Of a DNA stretch of 15,788 nt, positions 13,093-15,788 are shown piece after piece. The translations under genes and the position numbers were made by a program. Under the pieces are notes generated by a model. It was not told where the DNA came from. It worked only from the letters and a program-made list of their open reading frames with translations, and searched no databases. Source of the stretch: SYFY01 sp031385325 (GTDB lineage: Bacteria; Pseudomonadota; Gammaproteobacteria; Pseudomonadales; Azotimanducaceae); contig JANNBJ010000175.1 in NCBI GenBank assembly GCA_031385325.1, positions 1-15,788 on the forward strand. The letters are read 5' to 3'. Position 1 is the first letter of the stretch, and each line of letters opens with the position of its first letter.

Positions 13093-14121
13093 GTGAACAA
13101 GTGGATCAAGCGAATCACCCTTGCCCTGCTTTCGGTGATCGTGCTGGCCACCATCACCGGTGCAATCTACGAGGCCAACTCGAGAACAAACGCCGCCAAG
13201 GAATTTCCCGCACCGGGGACGTTGGTGGACATCGGCAATGGTCGCCACATTCAACTCGACTGCCGTGGTCAGGGGGCACCGGTCGTTGTCTTCGAATCCG
13301 GACTCGACAGCCTGGGATCCCTCAGCTGGGCTGCTGTACATGATGCCATTGCCCAGACGACTCGGGCGTGTGCTTACAGTCGCGCGGGAATGATGTGGAG
13401 CGATGCCAGCGACCGGCCATTTCGCAGTGCACACGTCGCCGAGGACTTGCATCGGGCGCTGAGTGCAGCAGGAGAACCCGGTCCCTATGTCATGGTCGGT
13501 CATTCGCTCGGCGGGCCGTATCTGATGACCTACACAGGCCTCTACGGTGACGAAGTTGCGGGCATGGTATTGGTCGATGCGTCTCATCCTGATCAGGTTG
13601 CCCGCATGCGCGCGGTCCTTGGCAAGGACATCGAGCAACCCACAAGCCTGTTGAATTTTGCCGAAGCGATCGCGTGGACTGGCCTGGTGCGCGCCGTAAC
13701 TCGCAACGAACCCACGGCGCCACCCAGTGCACCACCCGCAATTCAGGCGCCGAGCGCCGCCTGGCTCCCCACGTCGCTACGCTCACTCGCCCAGGAAATG
13801 GCGGGTATCGAAACCACCATGGCCATCCCGGAGGAGGCGCGCAAACTCGGTGCGCGCCCACTGGTCGTGCTCACACGCAGCGACAAGACCTCTGCAAAAG
13901 AGCTGCAGCAGATGGAATTGACCACTGAACAAGGCGATCACATGGATACCGTCTGGCGCACCTTGCACGACGATGAAGCGACGTGGTCGACACGCAGCCG
14001 CCACGAGATCGTGCCGCGGTCGACACACTACATCCAGTTCGATCAGCCGCAAGCGGTGATCGCGGCAGTACGCGAAGTGGTTGAGCAGGTACGGTTAGAC
14101 ACGGCGCTGAAGCCGACATAG
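13093..14121 (+). CDS. membrane-anchored alpha/beta hydrolase
   Basis: This 342-residue protein starts at GTG 13093, two bases after the preceding stop. One N-terminal hydrophobic segment (residues 7-27, ITLALLSVIVLATITGAIYE) acts as an anchor or uncleaved signal. The hydrolase domain follows: PVVVFESGLDSLGSLSW, CAYSRAGMMWSD, the nucleophile elbow VGHSLGGPYL (S138), MVLVDASHPDQVARM, the acid in VVLTRSD (D264) and the histidine in RSTHYIQFDQP (H312). The triad is complete. This resembles the alpha/beta-hydrolase subgroup with Y-x-R-A-G-x-x-W-S-D. The proline-rich stretch at about residues 205-220 is probably a loop or cap insertion. Substrate unknown. Confidence 0.92.
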   Translation: MNKWIKRITLALLSVIVLATITGAIYEANSRTNAAKEFPAPGTLVDIGNGRHIQLDCRGQGAPVVVFESGLDSLGSLSWAAVHDAIAQTTRACAYSRAGMMWSDASDRPFRSAHVAEDLHRALSAAGEPGPYVMVGHSLGGPYLMTYTGLYGDEVAGMVLVDASHPDQVARMRAVLGKDIEQPTSLLNFAEAIAWTGLVRAVTRNEPTAPPSAPPAIQAPSAAWLPTSLRSLAQEMAGIETTMAIPEEARKLGARPLVVLTRSDKTSAKELQQMELTTEQGDHMDTVWRTLHDDEATWSTRSRHEIVPRSTHYIQFDQPQAVIAAVREVVEQVRLDTALKPT

Positions 14122-14243
14122 CGCGTCACAGCAACACCGTCGAGATCGCTGCATGCAACGCCGCTAAAAACTTCACTGGCTTGGAGCCGCGGTATCCCTA
14201 CACTGTGCGCCTCTGACCGCCCTCTCAACCATGGACCCGGCCG

Positions 14244-15788
14244 ATGCTGCGATTTCGTTTTCCCATCGTCATCATTGATGAAGATTTCCGCTCCGAGAAC
14301 ACCTCCGGCTTAGGGATCCGCGCCCTGGCAGAAGCCTTCGAAAAAGAAGGCTTCGAAGTGCTGGGTGCCACCAGCTATGGCGACCTGAGCCAGTTTGCCC
14401 AGCAACAGAGCCGGGCCAGCGCGTTCATCCTCAGCATCGATGATGAAGAGTTCACCCCCGGCCCGGAGCTGGACCCGGCGGTGCTGAACCTGCGCAAATT
14501 CATTGAGGAAATACGCTTCAAGAACGCCGACATTCCGATTTACATCTACGGCGAGACCCGCACCAGCCAGCACATCCCCAATGACATCCTGCGCGAGCTG
14601 CATGGTTTCATCCACATGTTCGAGGACACTCCCGAATTTGTCGCCCGCCACATCATCCGCGAGGCCAAGGGTTACCTCGACGGGCTGGCACCACCCTTTT
14701 TCAAGGCACTGATGGACTATGCGCAGGACGGTTCGTACTCCTGGCACTGCCCCGGCCACAGCGGTGGCGTCGCCTTTCTGAAAAGTCCTGTCGGCCAGAT
14801 GTTCCACCAGTTCTTTGGCGAAAACATGTTGCGCGCTGACGTCTGCAACAGCGTCGAAGAGCTCGGCCAGTTGCTCGACCATACCGGCCCCGTCGCCCAG
14901 AGCGAACGAAACGCTGCCCGCATCTTCAACGCCGACCACTGCTTTTTTGTCACCAATGGCACGAGCACCAGCAACAAGATGGTGTGGCACCATACGGTGG
15001 CACCCGGCGACGTGGTCGTGGTGGATCGCAACTGCCACAAGAGCATCCTGCACAGCATCATCATGACCGGTGCTGTACCGGTGTTCCTCACGCCGACACG
15101 TAATCACTACGGCATCATCGGGCCGATTCCGGAAAGTGAATTTTCGCCCGACTGCATTCGCCGCAAGATTGCCGCCAACCCGCTACTGGCTGGCGTTGAC
15201 CCGGCCGGTGTGAAGCCACGCATCCTGACGTTGACCCAGAGCACCTACGACGGTGTGCTCTACAACACGGAGACGATCAAACACACGCTTGATGGTTACG
15301 TCGACACCTTGCACTTCGACGAAGCCTGGTTGCCTCATGCGGCGTTCCACCGTTTTTATGGCACCTTCCACGCCATGGGCAAGAACCGCGCCCGACCAAA
15401 GGACCAATTGGTCTTCGTGACCCAGAGCACCCACAAGTTGCTGGCAGGCATCAGTCAGGCCAGTCAGGTTCTGGTGCAGGATGCCACCGATCGCAAACTC
15501 GACCGTCATCTCTTCAACGAAGCGTATCTGATGCACACCAGCACCAGTCCGCAGTACGCGATCATCGCCAGCTGCGACGTCGCAGCCGCCATGATGGAAG
15601 CACCCGGTGGACCGGCACTGGTCCACGAGAGCATCCAGGAGTCGATGGATTTTCGTCGCGCCATGCGCAAGGTCGATAACGAATTTGGTGAGGGGGAATG
15701 GTGGTTCACGGTCTGGGGGCCGGATGAACTGGTGGAAGAAGGCGTTGGCGTCAGTGCTGACTGGGTGCTGAAGGCCGGCGAAAAGTGG
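14244..15788 (+). CDS. Orn/Lys/Arg decarboxylase, PLP-dependent (partial, 3' end outside window)
   Basis: 515 codons lie in the window; the family is usually 700-760 residues, so the C-terminal part is missing. Residues 1-130 form the N-terminal wing domain (FPIVIIDEDFRSENTSGLGI). The PLP-binding major domain follows with YSWHCPGHSGGVAFLKSP, FFVTNGTSTSNKMVWHH, HFDEAWLPHAAFH (D359 contacts the pyridine nitrogen) and QSTHKLLAGISQASQV (K398, the Schiff-base lysine). It should decarboxylate arginine, lysine or ornithine to a polyamine precursor; the sequence seen does not decide which. Start is ATG 14244 (MLRFRFPIVII); an ATG at 14231 is out of frame, and the SD is weak. It is separated by 122 bases from the hydrolase upstream. 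Confidence 0.95.
   Translation, partial: MLRFRFPIVIIDEDFRSENTSGLGIRALAEAFEKEGFEVLGATSYGDLSQFAQQQSRASAFILSIDDEEFTPGPELDPAVLNLRKFIEEIRFKNADIPIYIYGETRTSQHIPNDILRELHGFIHMFEDTPEFVARHIIREAKGYLDGLAPPFFKALMDYAQDGSYSWHCPGHSGGVAFLKSPVGQMFHQFFGENMLRADVCNSVEELGQLLDHTGPVAQSERNAARIFNADHCFFVTNGTSTSNKMVWHHTVAPGDVVVVDRNCHKSILHSIIMTGAVPVFLTPTRNHYGIIGPIPESEFSPDCIRRKIAANPLLAGVDPAGVKPRILTLTQSTYDGVLYNTETIKHTLDGYVDTLHFDEAWLPHAAFHRFYGTFHAMGKNRARPKDQLVFVTQSTHKLLAGISQASQVLVQDATDRKLDRHLFNEAYLMHTSTSPQYAIIASCDVAAAMMEAPGGPALVHESIQESMDFRRAMRKVDNEFGEGEWWFTVWGPDELVEEGVGVSADWVLKAGEKW

Noticed and set aside
14181..14204. TTGGAG...TACACT promoter for the decarboxylase
   Set aside because: The spacer is only 12 bases, too short for a sigma-70 promoter.
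14231..14278. 15-codon ORF ending in His-Arg-His-His overlapping the decarboxylase start
   Set aside because: No SD, and it is as likely to be a chance out-of-frame ATG as a regulatory upstream ORF.
14310..15107. 265-residue minus-strand ORF
   Set aside because: It is the antisense shadow of the decarboxylase, whose frame has unmistakable PLP-enzyme motifs throughout.

Overview
The window looks like chromosomal DNA of a proteobacterium, most likely a gammaproteobacterium. This is inferred from gene content (Orn/Lys/Arg-type decarboxylase, sterol-desaturase-family hydroxylase, PhyH, crotonase), the moderately GC-rich codon use and the Shine-Dalgarno (SD) starts; no rRNA or marker gene confirms it. 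No tRNA, rRNA, CRISPR array, transposase or integrase was seen.

Left part (1-5675). A minus-strand run reads DGPF/YCII protein -> 42-codon small ORF -> DUF1428 protein -> AHSA1/SRPBCC protein, the last cut by the window edge. The DGPF gene has a perfect SD followed by ATA where its family starts with ATG. Then come a phytanoyl-CoA dioxygenase-like gene and an aldo/keto reductase in tandem on plus, a crotonase on minus, and a plus-strand membrane di-iron hydroxylase. These four may serve oxidation of lipid or sterol-like substrates, but the substrate is not readable from the sequence.

Middle (5691-9461). Three minus-strand genes form a tight operon: a GDPD-fold protein lacking the catalytic His-Arg pair, a 617-residue membrane-anchored protein of unknown function (GTGA overlap), and a 334-residue unknown protein (13 bases further on). 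This trio is the best candidate for an undescribed system.

Mosaic region (about 9616-11545). It holds a 3' fragment of a VanY-like DD-carboxypeptidase gene, an intact PF09720/RelE-ParE toxin-antitoxin pair, a small membrane ORF running into a HAD-hydrolase remnant, and a frameshifted secreted-protein gene. Two 98-base segments with integron attC architecture lie exactly at the gene junctions, one with the upstream stop codon inside its R'' box. I read this as a possible integrase-less cassette cluster; a structural model search is needed to settle it.

Right part (11591-15788). A secreted alpha/beta hydrolase, a small membrane-anchored unknown protein and a membrane-anchored alpha/beta hydrolase (the last two only 2 bases apart) are followed by the first 515 codons of a PLP-dependent Orn/Lys/Arg decarboxylase that runs off the end.
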